Source: BPGX01 sp035405785
Lineage (GTDB): Bacteria > Bacteroidota > Bacteroidia > B-17B0 > Aurantibacillaceae
Length of the DNA: 64,000 bases
Reading direction: 5' to 3'
Assembly (NCBI GenBank): GCA_035405785.1
Contig: DAONJS010000005.1
Coordinates: 112,150-176,149, forward strand
The notes beneath the pieces were generated by a model that saw only the letters and a program-made list of their open reading frames with translations, had not been told where the DNA came from and searched no databases. The translations under genes were made by a program, and so were the position numbers. Positions 52,724-62,075 of the stretch are shown here, piece after piece. Position 1 is the stretch's first letter. Each line of letters starts with the position of its first letter.

Positions 52724-54121
52724 TTATTTTGACTTCAACTCATAAAAATACTCATAAAACAATGGAATGGTTTCTATACCTTTGAAATAATTAAACAATC
52801 CGTAATGTTCATTTGGTGAATGCAAAGCATCTGTATCTAATCCAAAGCCCATTAAAATGCTATCTAAACCTAATTCTTTTTTGAACAATGCAACAATAGG
52901 AATACTTCCTCCGCCTCTTGTAGGTATGGGCTTTTTACCAAATGTTTTTTCCATAGCCATAGCTGCGGCTTTAAAACCTTCTGATTGTGTAGATACTACT
53001 ACGGGCTCTCCTCCATGATGTGCTGTAACCTTCACTTTTACACATTTTGGTGCTATACTTTCAAAATAATTCTGAAATAATTTTGCTATTTTCTCTGAAT
53101 TTTGATTGGGCACTAATCTCATGCTTATTTTTGCATACGCTTTAGAAGGTAATACTGTTTTTGCCCCTTCTCCGATATATCCTCCCCAAATACCATTAAC
53201 ATCTAATGTTGGACGAATGCCTGTTCTTTCAATTGTTGTATAACCTTTTTCTCCCCAGAGTTCATCTACACCTAAATCTTTTTTGTAAATATTTTCATCA
53301 AATGGCACTTTGTTAAGTTCTGATCTCTCTGATGGTGATAATTCTATCACATCGTCATAAAATCCAGGAATGGTAATGTGATTATTTTCATCGTGGCAGG
53401 ATGCAATCATTTTACAAAGTATATTGATAGGATTAGCCACTGCACCACCGTAAACTCCTGAATGTAAATCTCTGTTAGGACCAGTTACTTCTACCTCCAT
53501 ATATGCTAAACCTCTTAACCCCACATCAATAGAAGGTGTATCATTTGCTACTATTGAAGTGTCTGAAATCAAAATTACATCGCCTTTTAAACGATGTTTG
53601 TTTTCTCTTATCCATTCTGCCAAATGAACCGAACCTACTTCTTCTTCACCTTCAATCATAAACTTAACATTACATTTCAATGCCTTTAATTCATTCATCA
53701 ACTCTAATGCTTTAATATGCATCATAGTTTGACCTTTATCATCACAAGCACCGCGGGCAAAAATGGCTCCATCAGGGTGAATATCTGTTTTTTTAATAAC
53801 AGGTTCAAATGGTGGTGATTCCCACAATTCCAAAGGATCTGGTGGCTGAACATCATAATGTCCATAAACAATTACAGTAGGAGCATTTTCATCTATCATT
53901 TTTTCTGCATACACAATTGGATGGCCTTTTGTAGCACACACTTCTGCTTTATCTACACCTGCTTTTAAAAGTAGTTCTTTTACTTTTTCAGCAGCATTTT
54001 TTACATCTTCTTTAAACTTTGGATCTGCACTAACTGAAGGTATTCTTAATAATTCTTTCAACTCTTCAATCCATCTGTTTTTATTTTTTTCAATTTGCAT
54101 TAAAATGTCTTGATGTTCCAT
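52724..54121 (-). CDS. M20-family dipeptidase
   Basis: 465 residues. The metal-binding layout of M20/CNDP-type peptidases is visible: VIVYGHYDVQPPDP (His), GACDDKGQTM (bridging Asp), MIEGEEEVGS (catalytic Glu and metal Glu), and RGGGSIPIV near the C terminus. An insert domain lies between. A cytoplasmic dipeptidase role is likely because no signal peptide is seen. The start codon is close to the divergent aminotransferase gene. Confidence 0.92.
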   Translation of the reverse strand: MEHQDILMQIEKNKNRWIEELKELLRIPSVSADPKFKEDVKNAAEKVKELLLKAGVDKAEVCATKGHPIVYAEKMIDENAPTVIVYGHYDVQPPDPLELWESPPFEPVIKKTDIHPDGAIFARGACDDKGQTMMHIKALELMNELKALKCNVKFMIEGEEEVGSVHLAEWIRENKHRLKGDVILISDTSIVANDTPSIDVGLRGLAYMEVEVTGPNRDLHSGVYGGAVANPINILCKMIASCHDENNHITIPGFYDDVIELSPSERSELNKVPFDENIYKKDLGVDELWGEKGYTTIERTGIRPTLDVNGIWGGYIGEGAKTVLPSKAYAKISMRLVPNQNSEKIAKLFQNYFESIAPKCVKVKVTAHHGGEPVVVSTQSEGFKAAAMAMEKTFGKKPIPTRGGGSIPIVALFKKELGLDSILMGFGLDTDALHSPNEHYGLFNYFKGIETIPLFYEYFYELKSK

Positions 54122-54192
54122 AAAAATTTTTTGCCAAAAGTAGTGAATAACTTCTTATACCTTTCAAAAAATCACAGATGAAAATAAAATTC

Positions 54193-54200
54193 TAATTTTG
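54193..54200 (+). promoter_or_regulatory. -7 promoter element of the class III aminotransferase gene
   Basis: TAATTTTG, 15 bases before the ATG at 54216; it excludes the TTG at 54198 as a start. Confidence 0.55.
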
Positions 54201-54215
54201 CGAAAAAAATTATTT

Positions 54216-55409
54216 ATGCATCTCTCACCAAAAGAGATATTTTTCAAACATATTGCCCAAACTTCTCCTGCTCCTCTTGGACTTGAAATTGACAAAGCAG
54301 AAGATATTTATATTTATGATACAAATGGAAATAAATACATAGATTTTATTAGTGGCATTGCAGTTAGTTCAGTGGGTCATCAACATCCCGAAATTAAAAA
54401 AGCAATTGTAAATCAACTCAACAAGTATGCTCATATAATGGTATATGGCGAAACTATACAGCAACCTCAAACAGATTATATTAAAACTTTGATGCCTTAT
54501 TTACCTGATTCACTGGATTGTATTTATTTTGTCAACTCTGGTGCAGAAGCCATTGAAGGTGCAATGAAATTATCAAAAGCATATACACAAAGATCTGAGA
54601 TTATTTCCTTTGAAAATGCTTATCACGGCAGCACGCAAGGTGCGTTAAGTATTGCAGGGAATGAATGGTTGAAAACACAATTTCGTCCTCTTATTCCTGG
54701 AAATAAAATTTTGCCATGGAATAATATAGACGCATTAGATGAAATTTCTAATCAAACAGCGGCTGTATTTATTGAGCCCATTCGTGGAGAAGCAGGGGTG
54801 CAAATACCTTCTGAAAATTTTATCAAAGCATTGAGAAAAAAATGTAATGAAACAGGGTCGTTACTTGTAATGGATGAAATTCAAACTGGATTTGGAAGGA
54901 CAGGAAAATTATTTGCTTTTGAACATTTTGGCGTAGTGCCTGATATATTAGTATTAGGAAAAGCAATGGGCGGCGGGTTGCCTATTGGTGCATTTATAGC
55001 ACATCATTCTGTAATGCAAGTTTTTACAAATCATCCATTAGGTCATTTAACTACTTTTGGTGGCAATGCCGTGTGTGTGGCTTCTGCATTAGCAAGTTTG
55101 AAAGTTATACTTGAAAATAATCTGATTGAAAATGCTGTTACAATTGAAAAAATTTTGAAAGAAGAATTATCTCATCCTTTGATAAAAGAAGTAAGAGTAA
55201 AAGGTGCTATGTGTGCTGTGGAATTAGAATCAGAAAAACTTGTAATGAAAACAATTGAAAATGCTTTGAAAAACGGATTGATGATTGATTGGTTTTTATT
55301 TGCTCCCAATTGCATAAGAATAGCACCACCTTTGATTATTTCAAATGATGAACTAAAAGATGGTATTCGTCGTTTAATACAAAGTATTCCTAATGAATAT
55401 GATAATTAA
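54216..55409 (+). CDS. Class III pyridoxal-phosphate aminotransferase (ArgD/RocD-like)
   Basis: 397 residues. Family blocks: GNKYIDFISGIAVSSVGHQHPEI, NSGAEAIEGAMKLSKAYTQR, MDEIQTGFGRTGKLFAFEHFGVVPDILVLGKAMGGGLPIGAF (PLP-binding lysine in LGKAMGGG), and THLTTFGGNAVCVA-like TFGGN motif. Acetylornithine or ornithine aminotransferase and 4-aminobutyrate aminotransferase are possible; without argB or rocF neighbours the substrate stays open. Confidence 0.88.
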   Translation: MHLSPKEIFFKHIAQTSPAPLGLEIDKAEDIYIYDTNGNKYIDFISGIAVSSVGHQHPEIKKAIVNQLNKYAHIMVYGETIQQPQTDYIKTLMPYLPDSLDCIYFVNSGAEAIEGAMKLSKAYTQRSEIISFENAYHGSTQGALSIAGNEWLKTQFRPLIPGNKILPWNNIDALDEISNQTAAVFIEPIRGEAGVQIPSENFIKALRKKCNETGSLLVMDEIQTGFGRTGKLFAFEHFGVVPDILVLGKAMGGGLPIGAFIAHHSVMQVFTNHPLGHLTTFGGNAVCVASALASLKVILENNLIENAVTIEKILKEELSHPLIKEVRVKGAMCAVELESEKLVMKTIENALKNGLMIDWFLFAPNCIRIAPPLIISNDELKDGIRRLIQSIPNEYDN

Positions 55410-55456
55410 AATAAAAAGTTATTTGTCTGATGTTTAAAGTTATTAAGAAATATACC

Positions 55457-55478
55457 TTCCACGCAAAGTTCGCAAAGG
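55457..55478 (+). repeat. CGCAAAG-type tract inside the apparent porin reading frame
   Basis: CCACGCAAAGTTCGCAAAGG; continues the dispersed tract family of 15991-16020. It lies upstream of the porin promoter box at 55504-55511, so the frame translated through it (FHAKFAKE) is not likely to be protein. Confidence 0.55.
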
Positions 55479-55513
55479 AAAATCACAACGAATTCGTAAA
55501 GCTTATATTTGCC

Positions 55514-57406
55514 ATGTATTCTTTTCTACATTCTTTGCTTGAAAAACAATATGTTCTAAATAATAATCACTCAAACTTTAAATTAAATCCTCTCACAAAT
55601 TATTTTTCTAATGGCAAACAAAAATTTTTCATTTGTATGTACTTATTTATTACCACATCATTTTTTGCACAAACTACTTACATTACCGATAGCACATTTT
55701 TTGAAAAAATACATTCATTTTACTTTTTGAATCCATCTCAAAATCAATATCAGTATATTGATACATCTATTCAATCATTCCAAAATTCTTTGCCCATTTA
55801 TTTTAATGGACAAGTAGGCACTGCACAACCAGATTATTTACTGCAAAATATCAATCCTAAATTAGGAAGCAGAATTACAAATTTATATATCCCTGATTTT
55901 TTGAATGAAGAAAATTTTCCTACTTACCGAACAAAAGGATTCTTTTCAAGATTAGAAGGCATTGCAGGAAGCAAGGATGAACAGCACTTCAGGGCACTTT
56001 TTAGTTCGCCTATCAAACAAAATCATCAAATTAATTTTTACTTAAAAAGAAGCACTTACACAGGTTTTTATCAATTTCAAAAAAGTAGTTTTACAAATTT
56101 AGGATTGGATTATCATTTTTTTGGAAAAAAGAAAATTTCAATGGATGGAAAAATTATTTTGAACATCTTAAAACATCAGGAAAATGGCGGAATTACTGAT
56201 GATACGCTTTCTTTTGCAAATTTAAATATTGAAAAAACTTTGATACCAGTTGCATTATCAAATGCACAAAAAATGATTCAATCAAATATCTTTAATTACA
56301 ATTTTCATTATCAAATAAATAATGATTCAACTAAACCTCAAACTATTTCAATTGGCACATCTGCTCAACAATTCAAATTTCAGTATAAAGATAATTTTCC
56401 ACAATCAGGTTATTATCAATTTGTTTTTTTAGATACATTAAAAACTAATGATAGTTTGAATTCCTTGAATATCAACATTCCTGTAAGTTATTCATTTAGA
56501 CAAAAAAATTCTATCTATCAAATTACCTATCATTATCAATGGAATAAAATTCATTTATTTTTTGATACCATTATCAGTAATCATTTCATTACAGGAAATT
56601 TTCAAACATCATTTAAGTTGTTTCAAAAATTGAATACTACCATTGGAAGAAAAATTCAATATATATTTTATGGCACTCAAAAAGATAACTATTTGATTGA
56701 TTTGTTTGTTTCATCATCTTTTAAAAATTTTAATTTCAAATTCTCTACAAATCTTTTCAAACAATCGCCAACATTTCAAGAAAATTTTTGGTATAGCAAT
56801 CATTTTATGTGGTATAATCGTTTTAAAGAAATGGTTGGTCAGCAATTTGGAACATCAATCAAGTATAAACAATTTTTTGAAATTTCATACCAACTATTGT
56901 TATATGAAAACTATATTTATTTTATGGACAATTATCCACAGCAATATGCAAACCTACTTTCAATTCATCAATTAAAAACAGATATTGATAAAGTATTTTT
57001 CCAACATTTAGGAGTAAATTTAAATTATTATTATCAATGGAAAAATGCTGATGCTATCAATTTACCAGAACACTTTGTTAATGCTGATATTTATTATCAA
57101 GGCAGATGGTTCAAAAAAAATCTTTTAGTAAATACAGGATTTAAAATTATTTCTGCTATTGGCTATTTTGAAACTTATCAATACAATCCTGCTACAAGTA
57201 TTTACAGCATAATGAGTAATCCATTTCAGGCAGGCAATTATCCGCAATTAGGAGTTTATTTTTCAGGACGCATTAAACCTGTCAATTTCTTTATTCGTAT
57301 GGATAATTTGTTGGCAGGTTATTTTCAACCTTATTATTATTTGCCACATTATATGATGCCCGATAGAGTTTTTAGAATGGGTATAAGTTGGATGTTTTTT
57401 GATTAG
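55514..57406 (+). CDS. Putative outer-membrane porin (Porin_10-like)
   Basis: About 630 residues of alternating polar and hydrophobic strands rich in Tyr, Phe and Asn, ending in Phe-Asp (GISWMFFD). It has the motif order of Bacteroidota putative porins (YFNGQVGTAQPDYLLQNINPKLGSR ... DNLLAGYFQPYYYLPHYMMPDRVFRMGISW). The frame is open from 55430, but its first part translates a repeat and a -7 box TATATTTG lies at 55504-55511. True starts are the ATG at 55514 or, more likely, the one at 55637 (MYLFITTSFFAQ signal). The start is the main uncertainty. Confidence 0.75.
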   Translation: MYSFLHSLLEKQYVLNNNHSNFKLNPLTNYFSNGKQKFFICMYLFITTSFFAQTTYITDSTFFEKIHSFYFLNPSQNQYQYIDTSIQSFQNSLPIYFNGQVGTAQPDYLLQNINPKLGSRITNLYIPDFLNEENFPTYRTKGFFSRLEGIAGSKDEQHFRALFSSPIKQNHQINFYLKRSTYTGFYQFQKSSFTNLGLDYHFFGKKKISMDGKIILNILKHQENGGITDDTLSFANLNIEKTLIPVALSNAQKMIQSNIFNYNFHYQINNDSTKPQTISIGTSAQQFKFQYKDNFPQSGYYQFVFLDTLKTNDSLNSLNINIPVSYSFRQKNSIYQITYHYQWNKIHLFFDTIISNHFITGNFQTSFKLFQKLNTTIGRKIQYIFYGTQKDNYLIDLFVSSSFKNFNFKFSTNLFKQSPTFQENFWYSNHFMWYNRFKEMVGQQFGTSIKYKQFFEISYQLLLYENYIYFMDNYPQQYANLLSIHQLKTDIDKVFFQHLGVNLNYYYQWKNADAINLPEHFVNADIYYQGRWFKKNLLVNTGFKIISAIGYFETYQYNPATSIYSIMSNPFQAGNYPQLGVYFSGRIKPVNFFIRMDNLLAGYFQPYYYLPHYMMPDRVFRMGISWMFFD

Positions 57407-57447
57407 AATTATGACAATTCAATGACAATTCAACTACGCTTATTCCT

Positions 57448-57455
57448 TAATTTTG
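57448..57455 (+). promoter_or_regulatory. -7 promoter element for hemA-hemCD
   Basis: TAATTTTG with the hemA ATG 39 bases downstream. Confidence 0.5.
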
Positions 57456-57493
57456 CAGGCAAATTAACCTTCTGATTCGCACAATTTTTTGAA

Positions 57494-58735
57494 ATGAAAC
57501 TAAAAGTCCAAAGTTCTCATCTTTATGTTGTAGCATTTTCTCACAAAAAGTTACCTCTCAATATCATTGGCAAATTATCTCTTAATACAGAATCAGAAAA
57601 TTACAAATCCACTTTAGAAAATATCAAACAGCACTTTTCTGCATCAGAAATAATGCACATTAGCACTTGTAATCGTTCTGAATTTTATTTTGTAACACAT
57701 CAACACATCAACAAAGATTTAGTAAAATATTTTTTCAAAACATTTTATCATCAACTTACTAATGAAGAAAAACAAAAAATTGCAGACAAACTTATTTTCA
57801 AAAAAGATGAGAGTGCTGTAAAGTATTTAATGGAAGTAACATCGTCATTGCAATCAATGGTAGTGGGCGAAAGAGAAATTATCACCCAAGTAAGAACTGC
57901 TTATGAACATTGCAAATCATTAGAACTCACAGGCGATTTACTGCGTTTGGTAATGAAAAAAGTAATTGAAACGGGCAAACAAGTTTTTTCAGAAACAGAT
58001 ATTGCTAAAAACCCTGTATCCGTTGCATCATTAGCCGCAAGACAACTCACCGACTGGAACATTCCTAAAAATGCAAAAGTTACACTCATTGGTTCTGGTG
58101 TAACAATGCAAACTTTTATGAAGTATTTCCACAAAGAAAATTATCAATATACATTTGTAAGTCGCAATAAAGAAAATAGTCGTCGTTTGCAATCCTTGTA
58201 TGGTGGGCATTTTATGAGTTTGAATGAATTACACCAACTCAATGAATTACCTTCTGATGTATTGATAGTTTGCACAGCATCCCCTACCCCAATTGTTACT
58301 ACTCAAATTTTTGATAAACTTTTTTCAAATCATCTACAACCTGTTATAGTTGATTTAAGCAATCCTTCGGATGTTAGCGACGATGTGATGTTTCATAGAG
58401 CATTTCATTATATTGGCATTGCAAGTTTGAAAAAGCAAGCAAAAGAAAATTTATTGAAAAGAAAACAAGCCATTGCTAATGCTCAAATAATTATTCAAGA
58501 AAATTTAAATAAGTTTTTACAAATTTTCAAAGAAAGATGTGTAGAAAATATCATCAGAGATATTCCCGCAGAATTCAAGGAATACAAGAATAAAGCATTT
58601 AAAGAAGTATTCAGAAAAAAAATTGAAAATTTAGACCCATCACATAAAGAACTTATTCAGGAAATTGTAGATTATATTGAAGAAAAATACAATGCCGTTA
58701 CATACAGAAAATTAAAAAGCATACTTTTGCAGTAA
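57494..58735 (+). CDS. hemA: HemA, glutamyl-tRNA reductase
   Basis: 413 residues. The active-site cysteine is C59 in ISTCNRSEFYF. Other blocks: YLMEVTSSLQSMVVGEREIITQVRTAYEHC, a Rossmann NADPH site (KVTLIGSGVTMQTF), and a C-terminal dimerisation helix. It makes glutamate-1-semialdehyde from Glu-tRNA, the committed step of C5-pathway tetrapyrrole synthesis. The hemCD fusion begins 15 bases after it ends. Confidence 0.95.
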   Translation: MKLKVQSSHLYVVAFSHKKLPLNIIGKLSLNTESENYKSTLENIKQHFSASEIMHISTCNRSEFYFVTHQHINKDLVKYFFKTFYHQLTNEEKQKIADKLIFKKDESAVKYLMEVTSSLQSMVVGEREIITQVRTAYEHCKSLELTGDLLRLVMKKVIETGKQVFSETDIAKNPVSVASLAARQLTDWNIPKNAKVTLIGSGVTMQTFMKYFHKENYQYTFVSRNKENSRRLQSLYGGHFMSLNELHQLNELPSDVLIVCTASPTPIVTTQIFDKLFSNHLQPVIVDLSNPSDVSDDVMFHRAFHYIGIASLKKQAKENLLKRKQAIANAQIIIQENLNKFLQIFKERCVENIIRDIPAEFKEYKNKAFKEVFRKKIENLDPSHKELIQEIVDYIEEKYNAVTYRKLKSILLQ

Positions 58736-58749
58736 ATTTTTTCATCTTA

Positions 58750-60366
58750 ATGTCAAAGAAAATAATCATTGGAACTCGTGGAAGTGAATTAGCCCTGTGG
58801 CAAGCCAGATACGCCCAGCAATTATTATTGAATGAAGGTTTTGAATCTGAATTAAAAATCATTGTTACATCTGGAGATAAAAATCAAAAGTGGGAAAATA
58901 ATTTTGATAAGTTAGAAGGAAAAAATTTTTTTACAAAAGAATTAGAAGATGCTCTCTTAAAAAAAGAAATTGATTTAGCCGTTCATTCTTTCAAAGATGT
59001 TGAATCATCAAGCGTTCATTCATCTGACCATCCGCTTATTATTGCAGGATTAAGCAAAAGACATCAAGCAAATGATATTCTCATTTTACACAAAAATAGT
59101 GTAGATACTTCTCAAATTATATCCATAAAACAAAATGCTACAATTGGCACATCATCGGCAAGAAGATACGCACAACTTAAATCATTAAGACCTGATATAA
59201 ACATACAACCCTTGCGTGGCAATGTTCCCACACGAATAGAAAAATTCAAAAAACATTTATACTATGGAATTATTTTAGCAAGAGCAGGAGTAGAAAGATT
59301 AGGCATTGATTTAAATGATTTTTATGTTTTGAATTTACCAGTGCATTTTTTTGTGCCAGCGGCAGGTCAGGGTATTATTGCTTTTCAAACACATCAAGAA
59401 AATGTTGAATTAATCCATATCCTTCAAAAAATAAGCGATAAAGATTCAGAAAAATGTAGTTTTGTTGAAAGAAGCATTGCACAATGGATTGGCGGCGGAT
59501 GTAGCCAGCCATTAGGTTTACTTTGTGAGAAAAATGCTAATCAATACAGATTGTATATTAGTTTTAATACAGATAAAAATTTAGAATCAATTCATAGTAT
59601 TTTAGAATCTGATAGTCCTGAAACACTTGTCAATAAAGCAAAAGAAAACATACAGCACATTCAAGAAATTTTGAGAGAAAACATTTTGAGAAAAGTTTTT
59701 ATATCAAAAAAATTAGAAGTATCAAGTTATTTGAAAAGGTTGATAAACAGATTAAATTGGGAAATTACAGATATTCCGATGATTGAATTAAAAGGCATCC
59801 CATTTAATTCTGTTCCAGAATGTGATTGGATTTTTTTTACAAGTAGAAATGCTGTAAGATATTTTTTTGAATCAAATGCTGTAAGTATTGCAGATTTACA
59901 AAACAAAAAATTTGCCTGCATAGGAGATAGCACAAAAAGATATTTGGAACAACATGGTGTAAAATCGCATTTTACAGGAGATAGCAATTCAATAACACAA
60001 ATTGCTGAAAATTTTTCTAAACAATGTGCAGGACAAAAGGTTTTATTTCCGTGTTCATCTATTAGTAATAAAAGTATAGGTGATTTAATCAAAAAAGTGG
60101 CAGAAGTAATTTATTTGCCCGTATATGAAAATATAGAATCAAGTAAGAAGTTAGATACAACTTTTGATTATTATATTTTTACAAGTCCTTCAAATGTTCG
60201 TTCATTTTTGAAAAGCAATATTATTCCAAACACTGCCTACATCATTGCTATTGGAGAAAGCACACAACAAGAATTATTAAAACATAAGATTGATAAAACA
60301 AGAATTATTTTACCTATCGCATTTGATGAAGTAGCAATAACTGCGGCTATGATGAGTATGGTTTGA
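58750..60366 (+). CDS. hemCD: HemC-HemD fusion: porphobilinogen deaminase and uroporphyrinogen-III synthase
   Basis: 538 residues. Residues 1-300 are porphobilinogen deaminase: GTRGSELALWQA, HSFKDV, GTSSARRYAQLK, RGNVPTR, and the dipyrromethane-cofactor cysteine C251 in IGGGCSQPLG. The C-terminal part (about 305-538) is a HemD-like domain with two Rossmann-like lobes (VFISKKLEVSSYLKRL, DWIFFTSRNAVRYFF, YYIFTSPSNVRSFL). A single polypeptide would carry two successive steps to uroporphyrinogen III. hemB is not adjacent. Confidence 0.93.
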   Translation: MSKKIIIGTRGSELALWQARYAQQLLLNEGFESELKIIVTSGDKNQKWENNFDKLEGKNFFTKELEDALLKKEIDLAVHSFKDVESSSVHSSDHPLIIAGLSKRHQANDILILHKNSVDTSQIISIKQNATIGTSSARRYAQLKSLRPDINIQPLRGNVPTRIEKFKKHLYYGIILARAGVERLGIDLNDFYVLNLPVHFFVPAAGQGIIAFQTHQENVELIHILQKISDKDSEKCSFVERSIAQWIGGGCSQPLGLLCEKNANQYRLYISFNTDKNLESIHSILESDSPETLVNKAKENIQHIQEILRENILRKVFISKKLEVSSYLKRLINRLNWEITDIPMIELKGIPFNSVPECDWIFFTSRNAVRYFFESNAVSIADLQNKKFACIGDSTKRYLEQHGVKSHFTGDSNSITQIAENFSKQCAGQKVLFPCSSISNKSIGDLIKKVAEVIYLPVYENIESSKKLDTTFDYYIFTSPSNVRSFLKSNIIPNTAYIIAIGESTQQELLKHKIDKTRIILPIAFDEVAITAAMMSMV

Positions 60367-60444
60367 AATTAAGTGTCTTAAAATTTTTTCTCTACTCTGT
60401 CCGTTGCAGACATTTATGGTCAATATTTTAAGTGTTTAGTTAAT

Positions 60445-60533
60445 CGTCATTGCGAGGGCGTAAGCCCGAAGCAATCTCGTAATTGTTTTACGGACAATAC
60501 TTTTGAGATTACTTCGCTTCGCTCGTAATGACG
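60445..60533 (+). repeat. 89-bp palindromic repeat, copy 2
   Basis: The 335-bp gap between hemCD and the Omp28-like gene holds this element. It is the inverse of the copy at 44170-44258; the stems agree almost base for base, and most differences lie in the central loop. Both flanks share an ACTCA(C/A)AACT-type stretch. Confidence 0.85.
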
Positions 60534-60678
60534 GTAAAACTCAAAACTGATTAAACTTGAGTATTGAGAATTGAATATTGAAAATTATCATTATTTAAAA
60601 ATCCATGTGTCTATTATAGTTCAACTTATTAGTTTTTACTGTGTGTTGAGTAATATCAAATTATCACAAAATTTAATG

Positions 60679-60686
60679 TATCTTTG
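60679..60686 (+). promoter_or_regulatory. -7 promoter element of the Omp28-like gene
   Basis: TATCTTTG, 16 bases before the ATG at 60702. It also covers the TTG at 60684, so that codon is not a start. Confidence 0.6.
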
Positions 60687-60701
60687 CAAGAAATAAAAAG
60701 T

Positions 60702-61562
60702 ATGAAAAAGTTATTGCTTTTTTATTTATTAAGTTTATTTGCTTTGACATCTTGTGATAAAGTAAAAAATCCAAGAGAAACATCTACTCAACTATCAGGA
60801 AGTAATTTTATAGAAAAAGACAATTACGCACTATCAGGAATTAAAAAAGTTTTATTAGAAGATTATACAGGTCATACTTGCGGAAATTGTCCAAAAGCCG
60901 CTACCAAAGCAGAAGAGTTATTAAATATTTACAAAGATACTTTAATAGTAGTAGCCGTTCATGCAGGAAGTTTTGCAGACCCTACATCTGCTTATCCTGC
61001 TGATTACAGAACACCTGCAGGCACTGATTGGGACAACTTTTTTGGTATATCAGCCGCAGGATTACCCAAAGGAATGATTAACCGCAAAGGTTATCCTACA
61101 ACTACTCATATTTATTCTTATACACAATGGGCATCGGTGATTCCTTCACTTATCAGAACAAGCCCAAATGTGATTATTAAAATGAAAACACAATATGATA
61201 CTGTAAATCGTGTATTAAATGTTTTGCACAATATCAAGTTTCAGCAAAATTTTTCAAATGATATATATTTGAACACCATTCTCATTGAAGATAGTATTGT
61301 AGGCAAACAAAAAGATTATTCAGTATATCCCGATGATGTAGAAAATTATGTATTTCATAATATGCTTCGTGGAGCATTAAATGGATCTTGGGGTGTTGTA
61401 GCAAAATCTGCACCTATCAATGCAAATGACAGCATTACCAAAAACATCAATGGATTTTATGTTAATCCTGCTTTTAATGATAAAAAGTTGTATGTAGTAA
61501 GTTTTGTGTATGATAATGTTACTAAAGAAGTAATTCAGTGTGAAAAGGTGAAGATTAGATAA
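60702..61562 (+). CDS. Omp28-related lipoprotein
   Basis: 286 residues. The signal ends in a lipobox (SLFALTSC), so it is a lipoprotein. After it comes a thioredoxin-like motif, HTCGNCPKAATKAEEL, in the arrangement seen in Omp28-related proteins of Bacteroidota (VLLEDYTGHTCGNCP). The rest is beta-rich. A disulfide or peroxide-related role at the outer membrane has been suggested for the family but is not demonstrated by sequence. Confidence 0.85.
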   Translation: MKKLLLFYLLSLFALTSCDKVKNPRETSTQLSGSNFIEKDNYALSGIKKVLLEDYTGHTCGNCPKAATKAEELLNIYKDTLIVVAVHAGSFADPTSAYPADYRTPAGTDWDNFFGISAAGLPKGMINRKGYPTTTHIYSYTQWASVIPSLIRTSPNVIIKMKTQYDTVNRVLNVLHNIKFQQNFSNDIYLNTILIEDSIVGKQKDYSVYPDDVENYVFHNMLRGALNGSWGVVAKSAPINANDSITKNINGFYVNPAFNDKKLYVVSFVYDNVTKEVIQCEKVKIR

Positions 61563-61695
61563 GTTAGATGGATTAGAAGATAAAAAATTGTAGCCGTAAA
61601 TTCAGGATTTTTTTAAAATTACAAAAATCCCAAATAAATGAAATTATACCAAAACAACTCTGATTTCAGAATATTTTAGAGTAAAAACTTTTTTT

Positions 61696-61720
61696 CTTAC
61701 TTTTTTTAGAAAAAAGTAAG
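61696..61720. repeat. Perfect hairpin upstream of purC
   Basis: CTTACTTTTTT pairs with AAAAAAGTAAG around a 3-base loop. It lies directly before the 211-bp inverted repeat. Confidence 0.6.
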
Positions 61721-61730
61721 CAAAAAATCT

Positions 61731-61941
61731 CATCCTGCGAGCTAACTCCCCGCTCTGTTTTTTGTAAGAATTTCAGGCAAGGTATGGATAATGCTGTAAT
61801 CTTTGTTAAATGATTTCCAGTTGTTTTGCATCTTTTTCTACACTTTTAGAACATCAAAAGTTTATTCAGCATTATCAACGCAATCGCCCTTGCCGAAATT
61901 CTAAACAAAAAACATTCACGCCTTCCCACTGACGCAGGATG
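61731..61941. repeat. 211-bp imperfect inverted repeat
   Basis: The 513-bp gap before purC holds this. Four blocks pair in order: CATCCTGCG with CGCAGGATG, GTTTTTTGT with ACAAAAAAC, AGAATTTC with GAAATTCT, and GGCAAGG with CCTTGCC; further in, GATAATGCTG pairs with CAGCATTATC. About 70 bp of unpaired centre remains. No open frame; could be a MITE, or a structured RNA. Confidence 0.6.
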
Positions 61942-62054
61942 TATTAAGCGGAATTTTTTTTTTGATTGCATTAAACAATAGTTTGTTTATCACCATTATT
62001 ATGTTCCTTCTCGTAATTTTTTCGGAAATTAAATTTACTTTGTCATATTATCGG

Positions 62055-62062
62055 TATTTTTG
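62055..62062 (+). promoter_or_regulatory. -7 promoter element of purC
   Basis: TATTTTTG, 13 bases before the purC ATG at 62076. It excludes the in-frame ATG far upstream at 61962. Confidence 0.5.
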
Positions 62063-62075
62063 TCCAAAAATTTTT

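Noticed and set aside
61962..62075. Possible 38-residue N-terminal extension of PurC
   Set aside because: The hydrophobic extension lies upstream of the -7 box at 62055-62062 and PurC homology begins at the ATG at 62076.
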